Shown piece after piece: positions 17,116 through 26,381 of a stretch of DNA of 64,000 nt. The notes under the pieces were generated by a model. That model was not told the DNA's origin. It worked only from the letters and a program-made list of their open reading frames with translations, and searched no databases. Within the stretch, counting starts at the first letter, position 1. Every line of letters begins with the position of its first letter. The DNA comes from Nocardioides sp. GTDB taxonomy: Bacteria > Actinomycetota > Actinomycetes > Propionibacteriales > Nocardioidaceae. The DNA is taken from positions 1-64,000 of the forward strand of contig NZ_JACIXG010000009.1 in the NCBI RefSeq assembly GCF_014360585.1, read 5' to 3'. The position numbers and the translations under genes are program-made.

Positions 17116-18288
17116 TCATATTGTTCCCCGCGGAACCGGAACGGCGGAGTTCGCGATGACGAGCGCGCCCATGACGCCGGCGTTCTCGCCGAGCTCGCTC
17201 GGCACCACGTCGAGGGCCGCGGCGGTGTCGGGCTGGGTGAAACGGTCGATGGAGTCCTTGATCCCGAGGACGAAGGACTCCGAGTCGCGCATCGTGTCGC
17301 CCACGACGATCAGCGCCGGGTTGAGGTGGTTGCAGAGGTCGGCCAGTACGCGGCCGACGGCACGCCCGGCGTCGTCGAGGATCCGGTTGACCCGGATGTC
17401 GCCCTCCTGGGCGAGCTCGAGGAGCCGCTCGACGCTCAGCGTCTCGGCGTAGGCGGGCTGCAGCAGCTCGACGAGCCGGGACCCGCCGAACGCCTTCTCC
17501 AGACAGCCGCGGTTGCCGCACCGGCAGATCGGGCCGTTGTCCTCGAAACGTACGTGGCCGATCTCGCCGGCGATCCCGGTGACGCCCCGGAAGAGCTCGC
17601 CCGCCAGGATCAGCCCGGCGCCGATGCCGCTGGAGGCCTTGACGTAGATGACGTCGTCGACGTCGCGTGCCGCGCCGTGCGCGACCTCGGCGAGCGCGCC
17701 GAGGTTGGCGTCGTTCTCGACCTGCACGGGCATGCCGAGGCGGCGGGCCAGCTCCTCGCCCGGAGCCAGGTCGATCCAGTTGGCCAGGATGGGGGAGACG
17801 ACGACCCCGCTGTGCGGGTCGACCGGTCCGGGGATCCCCATGCCGACTCCGAGGACCCGGTCCGTCCTGGGGTCGATGCCGGCCGCCGCCAGGCACTCGT
17901 GCACGAGCGCTGCGGCCCGGTCGATGGTCTCGATGGGGGAGTTGTCGGCGTCTAGCCGGATCTCGTGCTCGGCCAGGGGCTTCGCCGCCAGATCGGCGAC
18001 GGCGACCCGGACGTGCCGGTGGCCGATGTCGACGCCGACGAGCGTGCCGGGAGCGCCGTTGACGGTGAGGAGCGACGGCGGCCGCCCGCCTCCGCGGGGC
18101 AGGGCGGCGCCGGTGGTCTCGACGATCTGCTCGGAGGCGAGCAGCTCTTGGACGATGCTCGACACCGTGCTGCGGGACAGTCCGGTGCGCTGGGCGAGCT
18201 CGGCGCGGCTGACCGGCGCCGACCGTCCCAGGAGATCCAGAATCTGGGAACGATTGGCGACGCGAGGCCGCGACTCCGGAGTGGTCAT
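17116..18288 (-). CDS. ROK family transcriptional regulator (NagC/XylR type)
   Basis: A 390-residue repressor: N-terminal winged HTH (SRAELAQRTGLSRSTVSSIV) fused to a ROK sugar-kinase-like domain with VGVDIGHRHVRVAVADL and the zinc motif CRCGNRGCLE. It lies divergent from the sugar ABC importer, which it most likely controls in response to the imported sugar or its phosphate. Confidence 0.9.
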   Translation of the reverse strand: MTTPESRPRVANRSQILDLLGRSAPVSRAELAQRTGLSRSTVSSIVQELLASEQIVETTGAALPRGGGRPPSLLTVNGAPGTLVGVDIGHRHVRVAVADLAAKPLAEHEIRLDADNSPIETIDRAAALVHECLAAAGIDPRTDRVLGVGMGIPGPVDPHSGVVVSPILANWIDLAPGEELARRLGMPVQVENDANLGALAEVAHGAARDVDDVIYVKASSGIGAGLILAGELFRGVTGIAGEIGHVRFEDNGPICRCGNRGCLEKAFGGSRLVELLQPAYAETLSVERLLELAQEGDIRVNRILDDAGRAVGRVLADLCNHLNPALIVVGDTMRDSESFVLGIKDSIDRFTQPDTAAALDVVPSELGENAGVMGALVIANSAVPVPRGTI

Positions 18289-18308
18289 GCCGAGACTGTA
18301 GGTGATTA

Positions 18309-18385
18309 TGTCGAATTGCGACAGATATCAGGTTGAAAACGTCTTCTGTTGTGCGTTGACTAGACAGAAAGGAGAGGCGTACGTT
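18309..18385. promoter_or_regulatory. Intergenic control region for the sugar importer
   Basis: A small perfect inverted repeat TGTCG-AATTG-CGACA (18309-18323) is a candidate ROK operator. TTGACT (18356-18361) followed 18 bases later by TACGTT (18380-18385) is a plausible promoter toward the binding-protein gene. Both calls are tentative. Confidence 0.3.
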
Positions 18386-18456
18386 GTCCCGGCACGCGGC
18401 CGCGAGTAACCCAGATCACTCACCGACGTAGCGGCCGCGCAACCGGAGGATCAAAG

Positions 18457-19728
18457 ATGAACGCAACGCGTAAGGCCCTGGCCGCCGGCCTGGCCGCCCT
18501 GAGCCTGCTGGCGGTCTCCGCCTGCGGGAGCGACAGCGAGAGCGGCAGCACCAATGAGGTGGAGGTCTTCACCTGGTGGGCCGAGGGTAGTGAGAAGGCC
18601 GGGCTCGACGCCCTGGTCAAGGTGTTCGACGACCAGAACCCCGATCTGAAGTTCGTCAACGGGGCCGTCGCCGGAGGCGCCGGCAGCGACGCGAAGAACG
18701 TGCTCCAGTCCCGCCTGCAGAACGGTGAGCCCCCGGCCACCTTCCAGGCGCACGCGGGTGCTGAGCTGACCGACTACATCAACGCCGGCCAGATCGAGGA
18801 CCTCACCGACCTCTACGAGGAGAAGGGCTGGAACGAGCGCTTCCCGGAGGGCCTCCTCGAGCGACTGAAGCAGGACGGCGGCATCTACTCCGTCCCCTCG
18901 AACATCCACCGCGCCAACGTGCTCTGGGCCAACCCGGCCGTCCTGGAGAAGGCCGGCATTGATGCCAACAAGACCTACGACTCGCTCGACGCCTGGATCG
19001 CCGACCTGAAGAAGATCAAGGCCAAGGGCATCATCCCGCTCTCGATCGCGACCGACTGGACGCAGGTCCACCTGCTCGAGAGCGTGCTCCTCGCCGACCT
19101 CGGCGCCGAGGCGTACAACGGTCTCTGGGACGGCACCACCGACTGGAGCGGCAGCGAGGTCGAGGCCGCGCTGGCGAAGTACAGCACTCTCCTCTCGCTG
19201 ACCAACACCGACCGTCAGGGACTCGACTGGCCGGACGCGACCCAGCTGGTCATCGACGGCCAGGCCGCGTTCAACGTCATGGGCGACTGGGCCGAGGCGG
19301 CCTTCCAGGAGCAGAAGAAGACCCTCGGCACCGACTACACCGCGACCCCGGTCCCGGGCACCGCGGGCGTCTTCGACTTCCTGGCCGACTCGTTCACCAT
19401 GCCGGTGGACGGCCCCAACCCCGAGGGCACGGAGGCCTGGCTCGACACCATCGCCAGCGACGAGGGTCAGGTGGCCTTCAACAAGGCGAAGGGCTCGATC
19501 CCGGCCAGCACCACGGCCGACACCGCCGACTTCAACGAGTACCAGCAGACCGCGATCAAGTCGTGGGCCGAGGACGAGATCGTCTCCTCGCTCGCCCACG
19601 GCGCCGCGACCTCGGTCAACTGGCTGACCGACATCACCGCCGCCGTCGCGAAGTTCGGCAGCAACAACGACGTCGCCGGGCTCCAGGAGGGCCTCGTCGA
19701 GGCCGCCGAGGACAACAAGCCCGAGTGA
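18457..19728 (+). CDS. Sugar ABC transporter substrate-binding lipoprotein
   Basis: A 423-residue family 1 extracellular solute-binding protein. Signal peptide with lipobox LLAVSACGS, then EVEVFTWWAEGSEKAGLDAL, SRLQNGEPPATFQAHAG, GGIYSVPSNIHRANVLWANP and FNVMGDWAEAAF, the pattern of glucose/mannose-type receptors. First gene of a CUT1-type importer whose ATPase (MsiK-like) is not in the window. The substrate is a carbohydrate; its identity is not determined. Confidence 0.9.
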   Translation: MNATRKALAAGLAALSLLAVSACGSDSESGSTNEVEVFTWWAEGSEKAGLDALVKVFDDQNPDLKFVNGAVAGGAGSDAKNVLQSRLQNGEPPATFQAHAGAELTDYINAGQIEDLTDLYEEKGWNERFPEGLLERLKQDGGIYSVPSNIHRANVLWANPAVLEKAGIDANKTYDSLDAWIADLKKIKAKGIIPLSIATDWTQVHLLESVLLADLGAEAYNGLWDGTTDWSGSEVEAALAKYSTLLSLTNTDRQGLDWPDATQLVIDGQAAFNVMGDWAEAAFQEQKKTLGTDYTATPVPGTAGVFDFLADSFTMPVDGPNPEGTEAWLDTIASDEGQVAFNKAKGSIPASTTADTADFNEYQQTAIKSWAEDEIVSSLAHGAATSVNWLTDITAAVAKFGSNNDVAGLQEGLVEAAEDNKPE

Positions 19729-19761
19729 CCAGGGCTCTTCGAGCCTGTTGACCCACCCGGT

Positions 19762-19802
19762 CCGAGGGGCTGCGGCAGACAGCATCCGTCGCAGCTCCTC
19801 GG
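19762..19802 (+). other. Stem-loop between the sugar-binding protein and permease genes
   Basis: CCGAGGGGCTGCG and CGCAGCTCCTCGG pair over 13 positions with one G-T wobble. Such intercistronic stems often stabilise the binding-protein message or partly terminate transcription, giving more receptor than channel. Confidence 0.55.
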
Positions 19803-19827
19803 CCGCCCTTTGTGAAAGGACGGACAC

Positions 19828-20787
19828 ATGTCCTCCACGGTGCCCGGCGCCGTCAAGCGACCCGGACGGTCCCAGCAGCCCAGACGCCCCAGGGGCCGCC
19901 GCCCCGGCGGGCGCGGGTGGGTCGCGCCCGTACTCCTGATCCTGCCGACCGTCATCGTCATCGGCGTCTTCGTCTACGGCCTCATCGGATCCAACATCCA
20001 CACCTCCCTGCAGGACCGGCACAACATCGGGCCGTCGCAGGGCTTCGCCGGGCTGGACAACTACCGCGACCTGTTCACCGACGACGACTTCATCTACTCG
20101 CTGCGCAACCTGATGCTCTACACCGCGACGTTCCTCGTCGGCACCCTGTCCCTCGGGTTCCTGTGGGCATGGCTGCTCGAGCGCAAGGCTCGCGGCGAGT
20201 CGCTCTTCCGGGCGATCTACCTGTTCCCGATGGCGGTCTCGTTCGTCGCCTCCGGTGTGGTCTGGCGCTGGCTGCTCAACAACGCCGAGGGCGACCGTGC
20301 CTCCGGGCTGAACCGGCTCTTCGAGACCCTCCACCTCGACTTCCTGCAGAACCCGTGGTGGACCAACGAGCGTTGGGGCATCCTCGCGATCGCCGTCCCC
20401 GCCATCTGGCAGCTCAGCGGCTACGTGATGGCGCTCTTCCTGGCCGGCTTCCGCGGGATCCCCGAGGAGCTGCGCGAGGCGGCCCGGATCGACGGCGCCT
20501 CGGAGTGGCAGCTCTATCGGCACGTCATCTTCCCGCAGCTGAGCCCGGTCGCCCTCTCGGCGATCATCATCATCGGGCACATGTCGTTGAAGGTCTTCGA
20601 CCTGATCATGGCGATCGCCGGCCAGACCAACTACACGACCCAGGTGCCGGCCACCCAGATGTGGGTCGAGTTCACCCGCGGTGACTACGCGAAGTCGGCC
20701 GCCATCGGGACGGTCCTGCTCCTGATCGTGGCCATCCTGATCGTGCCCTACCTCGTCTCCACCTACCGTCAGGAGCGTCGCCGATGA
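19828..20787 (+). CDS. Carbohydrate ABC transporter permease (MalF/UgpA type)
   Basis: A 319-residue membrane permease. Basic Pro-rich N-terminus, then VAPVLLILPTVIVIGVFVYGL and the EAA loop EELREAARIDGASEWQLYRHVIFPQL. Start ATG 19828 with GAAAGGA upstream. The stop overlaps the next permease start by four bases. Confidence 0.92.
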   Translation: MSSTVPGAVKRPGRSQQPRRPRGRRPGGRGWVAPVLLILPTVIVIGVFVYGLIGSNIHTSLQDRHNIGPSQGFAGLDNYRDLFTDDDFIYSLRNLMLYTATFLVGTLSLGFLWAWLLERKARGESLFRAIYLFPMAVSFVASGVVWRWLLNNAEGDRASGLNRLFETLHLDFLQNPWWTNERWGILAIAVPAIWQLSGYVMALFLAGFRGIPEELREAARIDGASEWQLYRHVIFPQLSPVALSAIIIIGHMSLKVFDLIMAIAGQTNYTTQVPATQMWVEFTRGDYAKSAAIGTVLLLIVAILIVPYLVSTYRQERRR

Positions 20788-21653
20788 CGACCGAAGCCAT
20801 CCCGGCCGCTGTCGCCTCCCGGGTCCCCGGACAGCGTTCCCGCGGGGTCGCCCGCACGATCAAGTACATCCTGCTGATCGGCTTCGCGCTGGTCGTCCTG
20901 CTCCCGGCGTACGTCCTGTTCGTCACCAGCTTCAAGGGGATCGGCGACGCCACTCCCACCAACGCCTGGAAGCTCCCCGAGTCCTGGGAGACCGCCGGCT
21001 GGGCACGTGCCTGGGAGCAGCTCGGGCCGGCGTTGGGGCGTACGTTCGCGATGGTCATCCCGGCAACGATCATCTCCTCGGTGCTCGGCTCGATGAACGG
21101 GTTCGTGCTCTCCAAGTGGCGCTTCCCAGGCGCCGACGTGGTGTTCACGCTGATCCTGTTCGGGATGTTCATCCCCTACCAGGCCGTGATGGTGCCGCTG
21201 GTTCAGCTGATGGGCAACCTCGGCGTCCCCTCGGGCGTCCCGAGCCTGATCGTGCTGCACGTCGTCTACGGTCTGCCGATCACCACGCTGATCTTCCGCA
21301 ACTACTACGCCGGGGTCCCGGTCGAGCTCATCGAGGCGGCTCGGGTCGACGGCGCCGGCATGCTGCGGACGTACGCCTCGGTCATCCTGCCGATCTCGGC
21401 GCCGGCGTTCGTGGTGGCGCTGATGTGGCAGTTCACCTCGGCGTGGAACGACTACCTGTTCGCGCTCTTCTTCTCCACCTCGCAGAACGGGCCGGTCACG
21501 ATCGCGCTCAACTTCCTGGCGAGCGGTCAGCTGCAGGACTACTCCGCCAGCATGGCGGGCGCGCTGATCGCGTCCGTCCCGACGCTGATCATCTACATCC
21601 TGCTCGGCCGCTACTTCGTCGGCGGGCTGATGGCGGGGTCGGTCAAGGGATGA
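20784..21653 (+). CDS. Carbohydrate ABC transporter permease (MalG/UgpE type)
   Basis: A 289-residue partner permease: YILLIGFALVVLLPAYVLFVTSFK at the N-terminus and the EAA loop VELIEAARVDGAGMLRTYASVILPI. It is translationally coupled to the upstream permease by an ATGA overlap and ends seven bases before the AGE-family gene. Confidence 0.92.
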   Translation: MTTEAIPAAVASRVPGQRSRGVARTIKYILLIGFALVVLLPAYVLFVTSFKGIGDATPTNAWKLPESWETAGWARAWEQLGPALGRTFAMVIPATIISSVLGSMNGFVLSKWRFPGADVVFTLILFGMFIPYQAVMVPLVQLMGNLGVPSGVPSLIVLHVVYGLPITTLIFRNYYAGVPVELIEAARVDGAGMLRTYASVILPISAPAFVVALMWQFTSAWNDYLFALFFSTSQNGPVTIALNFLASGQLQDYSASMAGALIASVPTLIIYILLGRYFVGGLMAGSVKG

Positions 21654-21660
21654 TCGACCG

Positions 21661-22881
21661 ATGATCGACCCCGCCATCGAGTGCCGCCGGCTGGTCGGGT
21701 TCGCCCGGCCGTCGGCGGCCTCGCCCGCCGGCTTCTGGTGGCTGGACGAGTCCGGTAGCCCGGACGCGGCCGAGCCAGTGCACACCTGGATCACCGCCCG
21801 GATGACCCACGTCTTCGCGCTCGCGCACCTGCGCGGGGACCTGCCGGGCTCCGAGGCCGGCGAGCTCGCCGCCCACGGCATCCGGGCGCTGTCGGGCGCG
21901 CTGCGTGACGACGAGCTCGGCGGTTGGTACGCCTCGGTCGCGACCGACGGCGAGCCGATCGGCACCCTCAAGGAGGCTTACGCGCACGCCTTCGTGATCC
22001 TGGCGTCGAGCAGCGGGGTCGCGGCCGGTGTGCCCGGGGCGGACGCGCTGCTCGACGAGGCGCTGGGCGTGATGCAGCAGCACTTCCTCGACGACTCCGG
22101 CCGCGTGGTCGACAGTCTCGAGCGCGATCTCGGTTCGGGGGAGGCCTACCGCGGAGCCAACTCCAGCATGCACACGGTGGAGGCGTTCCTGGCCGCGGGT
22201 GACGTCACCGGCGACGGCGCCTGGCACCAGCGGGCGCTGGCCATCGCCGAGCACCTGATCCACGGGGTCGCCCGCGCGCACGGCTATGACCTGCCCGAGC
22301 ACTTCGACCTCTCCTGGTCGCCGCTGCTCGACTACAACGCCGACCGGCCCGGCGATCCGTTCCGGCCCTACGGCTGCACCCCCGGGCACCTGCTGGAGTG
22401 GTCGCGGCTGCTGCTGCACCTGGACGCGACCCTGCCGGACGCTCCGTCGTGGCTGGTCGAGGACGCCCGGGCGCTGTTCGCCCGTGCCGTCGAGGTCGGC
22501 TGGTCCGCGGACGGTGAGACCGGCTTCGTCTACACGACCTCGTGGGACGGCACGCCGGTCACCCGGCTGCGGCTGCACTGGGTGGCCGCGGAGGCCCTCG
22601 CCGCCGCCGGTGCCTTGCACACCCGCACCGGCGAGACGACCTACGACGAGTGGCGACAGCGCTTCGAGGCGTACATCGAGACCCACCTCATCGACCGCGA
22701 GCACGGCAGCTGGCATCACGAGCTGGACGAGCACAACCGCCCCTCGCACGTGATCTGGCACGGCAAACCGGACGTCTACCACGCCTACCAGGCGCTGCTG
22801 CTCGCCCGGATGCCGCTGGCCCCCGTCCTCTCGGTCCAGCTGAGCCAGCCCCAGCAGCCACCGCGAGACGTCGATTCCTGA
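21661..22881 (+). CDS. AGE-family sugar isomerase/epimerase
   Basis: A 406-residue alpha6/alpha6-barrel protein of the N-acylglucosamine 2-epimerase superfamily. Motifs are YRGANSSMHTVEAFLAAGD, DLSWSPLLDYNADRP, FRPYGCTPGHLLEWSRLLL and the C-terminal RPSHVIWHGKPDVYHAYQALL. These resemble the mannose/sulfoquinovose isomerase branch more than the GlcNAc 2-epimerases. As the last gene of a sugar import operon it probably converts the imported aldose to a ketose. Sulfoquinovose is possible, but no sulfoquinovosidase or sulfosugar kinase is nearby. Confidence 0.82.
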   Translation: MIDPAIECRRLVGFARPSAASPAGFWWLDESGSPDAAEPVHTWITARMTHVFALAHLRGDLPGSEAGELAAHGIRALSGALRDDELGGWYASVATDGEPIGTLKEAYAHAFVILASSSGVAAGVPGADALLDEALGVMQQHFLDDSGRVVDSLERDLGSGEAYRGANSSMHTVEAFLAAGDVTGDGAWHQRALAIAEHLIHGVARAHGYDLPEHFDLSWSPLLDYNADRPGDPFRPYGCTPGHLLEWSRLLLHLDATLPDAPSWLVEDARALFARAVEVGWSADGETGFVYTTSWDGTPVTRLRLHWVAAEALAAAGALHTRTGETTYDEWRQRFEAYIETHLIDREHGSWHHELDEHNRPSHVIWHGKPDVYHAYQALLLARMPLAPVLSVQLSQPQQPPRDVDS

Positions 22882-22935
22882 CCTCCGGTGTCCCTTTTGT
22901 TGTTCGGGGCAACTTTCTGCGGCACACTCCGTGGC

Positions 22936-23427
22936 GTGGAGGGCAACTGGCTGTCGCCGGAGGAGCGGGCGGCGTGGCTCCGCCTGATCGGCGTCCTCGA
23001 GCTGCTCCCGGGTGCGCTCGACTCCCAGCTGCGCCGCGACGCCGGTCTGACCCACTTCGACTACGGCGTCCTGGCCATGCTCTCCGATGCGCCGGACCGG
23101 ACCCTGCGGATGACGGAGCTGGCGGGCTTCACCAACGCGACGCTGCCGAGGCTCTCCAACGTGGTCAAGCGCTTGGCGGACCGTGGCCTCATCGAGCGGC
23201 TCACCTGTCCTGGTGACCGTCGGGCGACCAACGTACGTCTCACCGAGAGCGGCCACGAGAAGATGGTCGCCTCGGCGCCAGGTCACGTGGACGCCGTGCG
23301 CGAGTACGTCTTCGACTCGCTGAGCCCCGACCAGGTGAGCCAGCTGGCCGAGATCGCCGGGATCATGCTCGAGCGTCTCGACCCGACCGGCGCGAAGAGG
23401 CCGCCCATCGACCCGAAGGCGTGCTGA
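22936..23427 (+). CDS. MarR family transcriptional regulator
   Basis: A winged-helix regulator of about 163 residues, HTH around RMTELAGFTNATLPRLSNVVKRL, wing with CPGDRRATNVRLTESG. The track starts at 22888, but those 16 codons look like promoter DNA; GTG 22936 (MEGNWLSPEERAAW) gives the family-like start. It lies three bases before the AAA ATPase gene, so the two are probably one operon. Ligand unknown. Confidence 0.82.
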   Translation: MEGNWLSPEERAAWLRLIGVLELLPGALDSQLRRDAGLTHFDYGVLAMLSDAPDRTLRMTELAGFTNATLPRLSNVVKRLADRGLIERLTCPGDRRATNVRLTESGHEKMVASAPGHVDAVREYVFDSLSPDQVSQLAEIAGIMLERLDPTGAKRPPIDPKAC

Positions 23428-23430
23428 GGC

Positions 23431-24171
23431 ATGCGGTTCGACGATCGGTACATCGCTCGGGTCACCCTCGACCCAAGCCATGACACCGGTCGGTACCCCT
23501 TCACCCTGCCCGCGGTCCGCGAGCTGGCCCGCGGAGAAGGGATCGACTTCGACGAACGGGTGACGTTCCTCGTCGGCGACAACGGGACCGGGAAGTCCAC
23601 GATCATCGAGGCGATCGCGGTCGCGTCCGGGTTCAACGCCGAGGGCGGTTCCATCTCGTTCCGGTTCGCCACCCGTGCGACCGAGTCGTCTCTTGGGGAC
23701 TACATCGTGATCCAGCGTGGACTGAAGCGGCCGCGCAACGGCTACTTCCTGCGGGCGGAGTCGTTCTACAACGTCGCCACCGAGATCGAGCGCCTCGGCT
23801 TGGCCACGGCGGATGCCTACGGCGGGGTCTCCCTGCACGAGCGCTCCCACGGGGAGTCGTTCCTCGATCTGGTGATGCACCGGTTCAAGCCCGGCGGCCT
23901 CTACATCCTCGACGAGCCCGAGGCCGCACTCTCGGTGAAGGGCTGTCTGGCTCTGGTCGCGCGCATCGTCGAGCTCGCCGACGAGCGATCCCAGTTCATC
24001 ATCGCCACCCACTCTCCGGTCCTGCTCTCGGTGCCCGGCGCGAGGATTTTGCAGTTCGACGACGAGGGACGCATCGAGCAGGTCGCCTACGACGACGCCG
24101 AACCGGTCACCCTGACCCGACGGTTCCTGGCGGACCCGGCGAGATATCTGCGGTACGTCCTGGAGGACTGA
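23431..24171 (+). CDS. Small AAA-family (AAA_21-like) ATPase
   Basis: A 246-residue stand-alone ABC/SMC-type ATPase: Walker A FLVGDNGTGKSTIIEAIAVA, a SHGESFLDL signature-like segment, Walker B LYILDEPEAALS and a switch His in FIIATHSPVLLS. Similar short ATPases are common in bacteria and generally uncharacterised. No nuclease or TOPRIM partner is adjacent, so a defence role is not supported by this context. Confidence 0.78.
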   Translation: MRFDDRYIARVTLDPSHDTGRYPFTLPAVRELARGEGIDFDERVTFLVGDNGTGKSTIIEAIAVASGFNAEGGSISFRFATRATESSLGDYIVIQRGLKRPRNGYFLRAESFYNVATEIERLGLATADAYGGVSLHERSHGESFLDLVMHRFKPGGLYILDEPEAALSVKGCLALVARIVELADERSQFIIATHSPVLLSVPGARILQFDDEGRIEQVAYDDAEPVTLTRRFLADPARYLRYVLED

Positions 24172-24195
24172 GCCTCTCGCGGGCCGCGTGCTCCG

Positions 24196-24792
24196 CTATC
24201 CCTCGTGTCCGGTGACGGCGGCGCGGGTGTGCTCGAGGGCGTGGTCGCGCAGGGCGGTGCCGCCGCCGGTGACGATGCCGATGCTGAAGCCGTCCCACAT
24301 CGCCCGCAGGCGCTCGGAGAGGGCCTCTCGGCCAGGCACCTGGGGGAGAGCTGCAGCGAAGAGCCGGACCAGGTCGGCGTGCCAATCGTCGTCCATCGCG
24401 CGCTGCGCGGCGGCGAGCTCGGCGTCGTACGGCGCGCGGGCCCACAGCTCGAGCCACAGGAGCCAGCGGGGGTCACGCTCGTCGAGGGCGAGGTAGACGT
24501 CGGTGAAGGAGAGCAGCGCGTCGACGCCTCCGGCTCCGTCCTGCTCGACCTTCTCCAGGATGGGTGCCCGCTGCGCGGCGTACTCGCTCTCGCTCCATCG
24601 CAGGGTCTCGAGGAGCAGGCCGTTGCGGGTGCCGAAGTAGTAGAGGAGGTGGCCGCCGCTGGTGCCGAGCCGAGCGGCGAGGGACGCCATCGTGACCTTG
24701 GCGAGCCCCTCCTCCGCCACCATCTCCAGGGTGGCCGCGAGCACCTGCTCCCGCGGTCGTTCCAGGCGTCGGTTGGAGCGTGTGCGTGTCAC
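24196..24792 (-). CDS. TetR family transcriptional regulator
   Basis: A 198-residue TetR protein: HTH around LAKVTMASLAARLGTSGGHLLYYFGTRNGLL and a C-terminal ligand domain of the BetI-like type. It is divergent from the permease/agmatinase operon, with two palindromic operators between them. It is inferred to repress that operon until a guanidino compound or polyamine binds. Confidence 0.88.
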   Translation of the reverse strand: MTRTRSNRRLERPREQVLAATLEMVAEEGLAKVTMASLAARLGTSGGHLLYYFGTRNGLLLETLRWSESEYAAQRAPILEKVEQDGAGGVDALLSFTDVYLALDERDPRWLLWLELWARAPYDAELAAAQRAMDDDWHADLVRLFAAALPQVPGREALSERLRAMWDGFSIGIVTGGGTALRDHALEHTRAAVTGHEG

Positions 24793-24842
24793 TTCACCAG
24801 TGTCCCCTCGTGCTCGCTTCGCAAGATCTTTGGTCGGCCCTC

Positions 24843-24907
24843 TTGACTCTAGCGGTGATCTGGGTCACTTTGAACACCGTTCAAAGTTTTGTACGGCGTT
24901 CAAAACT
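24843..24907 (+). promoter_or_regulatory. Promoter with two overlapping TetR-type operators
   Basis: Operator 1 (24867-24887) is a perfect palindrome ACTTTGAAC-ACC-GTTCAAAGT. Operator 2 (24885-24907) is AGTTTTGTAC-GGC-GTTCAAAACT with one mismatch. Both have the GAAC-n3-GTTC core and their centres are 19 bases apart. TTGACT (24843-24848), 17 bases, then CACTTT (24866-24871) form a promoter whose -10 box lies in operator 1, consistent with repression. Confidence 0.75.
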
Positions 24908-24937
24908 CGCTGTACCCTCATTCCCAAGGAGACCGCG

Positions 24938-26326
24938 ATGATCGAATCCATGCAGGTGACGCCGGACGAGGTGACGCCGGCGCCTGATCGGCGCAAGCTC
25001 GCGCGAGTGCTCGGGCCTGGCGCGGCGATCCTGCTGGTGCTGTCGTGCATCACGCCCGCATCGAGCCTGTTCATCATCGTCCCGGAGCTGTTCGCGATGC
25101 AGGGGAGCGGTGCGGTGCTGGCGGTCGTGGCCGGCTTCGCGGTCTCGGTCGCGATCGCCGCCTGCTACGCCGAGCTGGGCACCCGCACCGCCAGCTCGGG
25201 CGGGGAGTACGCGATGGTCACCCAGACCCTCGGCAAGTCGATGGGTTGGCTGACCTTCTCCCTGGCCGGGGTGCTGCTCTGGCTCATCCCGCCGATCTTC
25301 GCCCTCGGCACCGCCGACTACCTGGCCGACCTCGTGGAGCTGCCGAGGGCCGCTACCGGAGCGATCGTGATGCTCCTCTCGACGGCCACGGCGATCCTCA
25401 ACATCAAGGCCAACGCGGTCGTCACCGGCACCTTCCTCGCGCTCGAGATGATCGCCGCCGTGGTCGTCACCGTCCTCGGGCTCGGCCACATCCAGCGCGG
25501 CCCCGGCGAGCTGGTCTCCCCGCACGTCATCGGTGAGACCGGCCTGGAGCCGTTCACGCTGGCGATCCTCATCTCCGGCCTCGCCGTGAGCACCTTCCTG
25601 GTCAGCGGGTTCGGCACCACCGTCTACCTGTCCGAGGAGATCGTCGACCCGCGTCGCAACGTCGCCCGCGTGATCTTCTGGACCCTCGGCCTGGGCGGCC
25701 TCGTCATCCTCGTCCCGACCGTGACCACGGTCCTAGCGGTCGACGACCTCAGCGACCTCGCCTCCGGCAACTTCTCCCAGTGGGTGGCCGCGTGGGGTGG
25801 CGATCGAGTCGCCGTCGCCGTGAACGTCGCCATCGCCATCGCGATCCTCAACGCCGTCATCGTGATGGTGCTGCAGAACGCCCGGGTCGTCTACGCCTCC
25901 GCACGCGACCGCTCCTGGCCGACCCCGGTCAACGGCGTCCTCACCAAGCTGCACCCCCGCTACGCCACCCCGTGGCTGGCCACCCTCGTGATCGGCATCC
26001 CCGGTGCCATCCTCGCCGGCGCCGTCGAGATCGAGGCGCTGCTGGGGGTGACCTCGGTGGTCATCTCCACGATGTACGTCGTCGTCGCGATCGCCGCGCT
26101 CCGCGCCCGCCGTCAGGGGCCCGCCGCTTTGGGCTGGCGGATGCCGCTGTGGCCGCTGCCGCCGCTGATCGTCATCGGCGCGATCGGCTACGCGCTGGCC
26201 GGCTCCGCACGTCTGGACATCCTGATCACGGCCGGTGTCGTGGTCGCCGCCCTCACCTACTACCACCTCTTCCTCGCCCGCCGGGCCGGCGAGCGGTTCC
26301 TCGTCGTCGAACCGACCGAGGATTGA
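24938..26326 (+). CDS. APC-superfamily amino acid/polyamine permease
   Basis: A permease of 462 residues with about 12 membrane segments. The N-terminus ARVLGPGAAILLVLSCITPAS, SSGGEYAMVTQTLGKSMGWL and FGTTVYLSEEIVDPRRNVAR are typical of APC carriers. Start ATG 24938 after AAGGAG; the longer track ORF covers the promoter and is wrong. Operon position suggests uptake of agmatine, putrescine or a guanidino acid. Confidence 0.88.
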   Translation: MIESMQVTPDEVTPAPDRRKLARVLGPGAAILLVLSCITPASSLFIIVPELFAMQGSGAVLAVVAGFAVSVAIAACYAELGTRTASSGGEYAMVTQTLGKSMGWLTFSLAGVLLWLIPPIFALGTADYLADLVELPRAATGAIVMLLSTATAILNIKANAVVTGTFLALEMIAAVVVTVLGLGHIQRGPGELVSPHVIGETGLEPFTLAILISGLAVSTFLVSGFGTTVYLSEEIVDPRRNVARVIFWTLGLGGLVILVPTVTTVLAVDDLSDLASGNFSQWVAAWGGDRVAVAVNVAIAIAILNAVIVMVLQNARVVYASARDRSWPTPVNGVLTKLHPRYATPWLATLVIGIPGAILAGAVEIEALLGVTSVVISTMYVVVAIAALRARRQGPAALGWRMPLWPLPPLIVIGAIGYALAGSARLDILITAGVVVAALTYYHLFLARRAGERFLVVEPTED

Positions 26327-26381
26327 GCCCTGAACGGGCGCAACTGTCCACCACGAGAATCGAACAAGAGAGAAGAACGAC

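Noticed and set aside
17092-17119. Nine-codon ATG-to-ATGA segment between ROK and OYE genes considered as another micro-ORF
   Set aside because: Its frame continues into the OYE gene with no stop and it does not resemble MSERKRATI; it is just an alternative start.
18451-20580. 709-residue minus-strand ORF
   Set aside because: Antisense shadow of the sugar-binding protein and permease genes.
21661-22881. AGE-family enzyme considered as evidence for sulfoquinovose catabolism with the TauE/SafE exporter
   Set aside because: The exporter is 34 kb away and no sulfoquinovosidase, sulfosugar kinase or aldolase is present; only the isomerase branch is suggestive.
23431-24171. AAA ATPase considered as part of an anti-phage system
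   Set aside because: No nuclease, TOPRIM, reverse transcriptase or other effector gene is adjacent; neighbours are MarR and TetR regulators.
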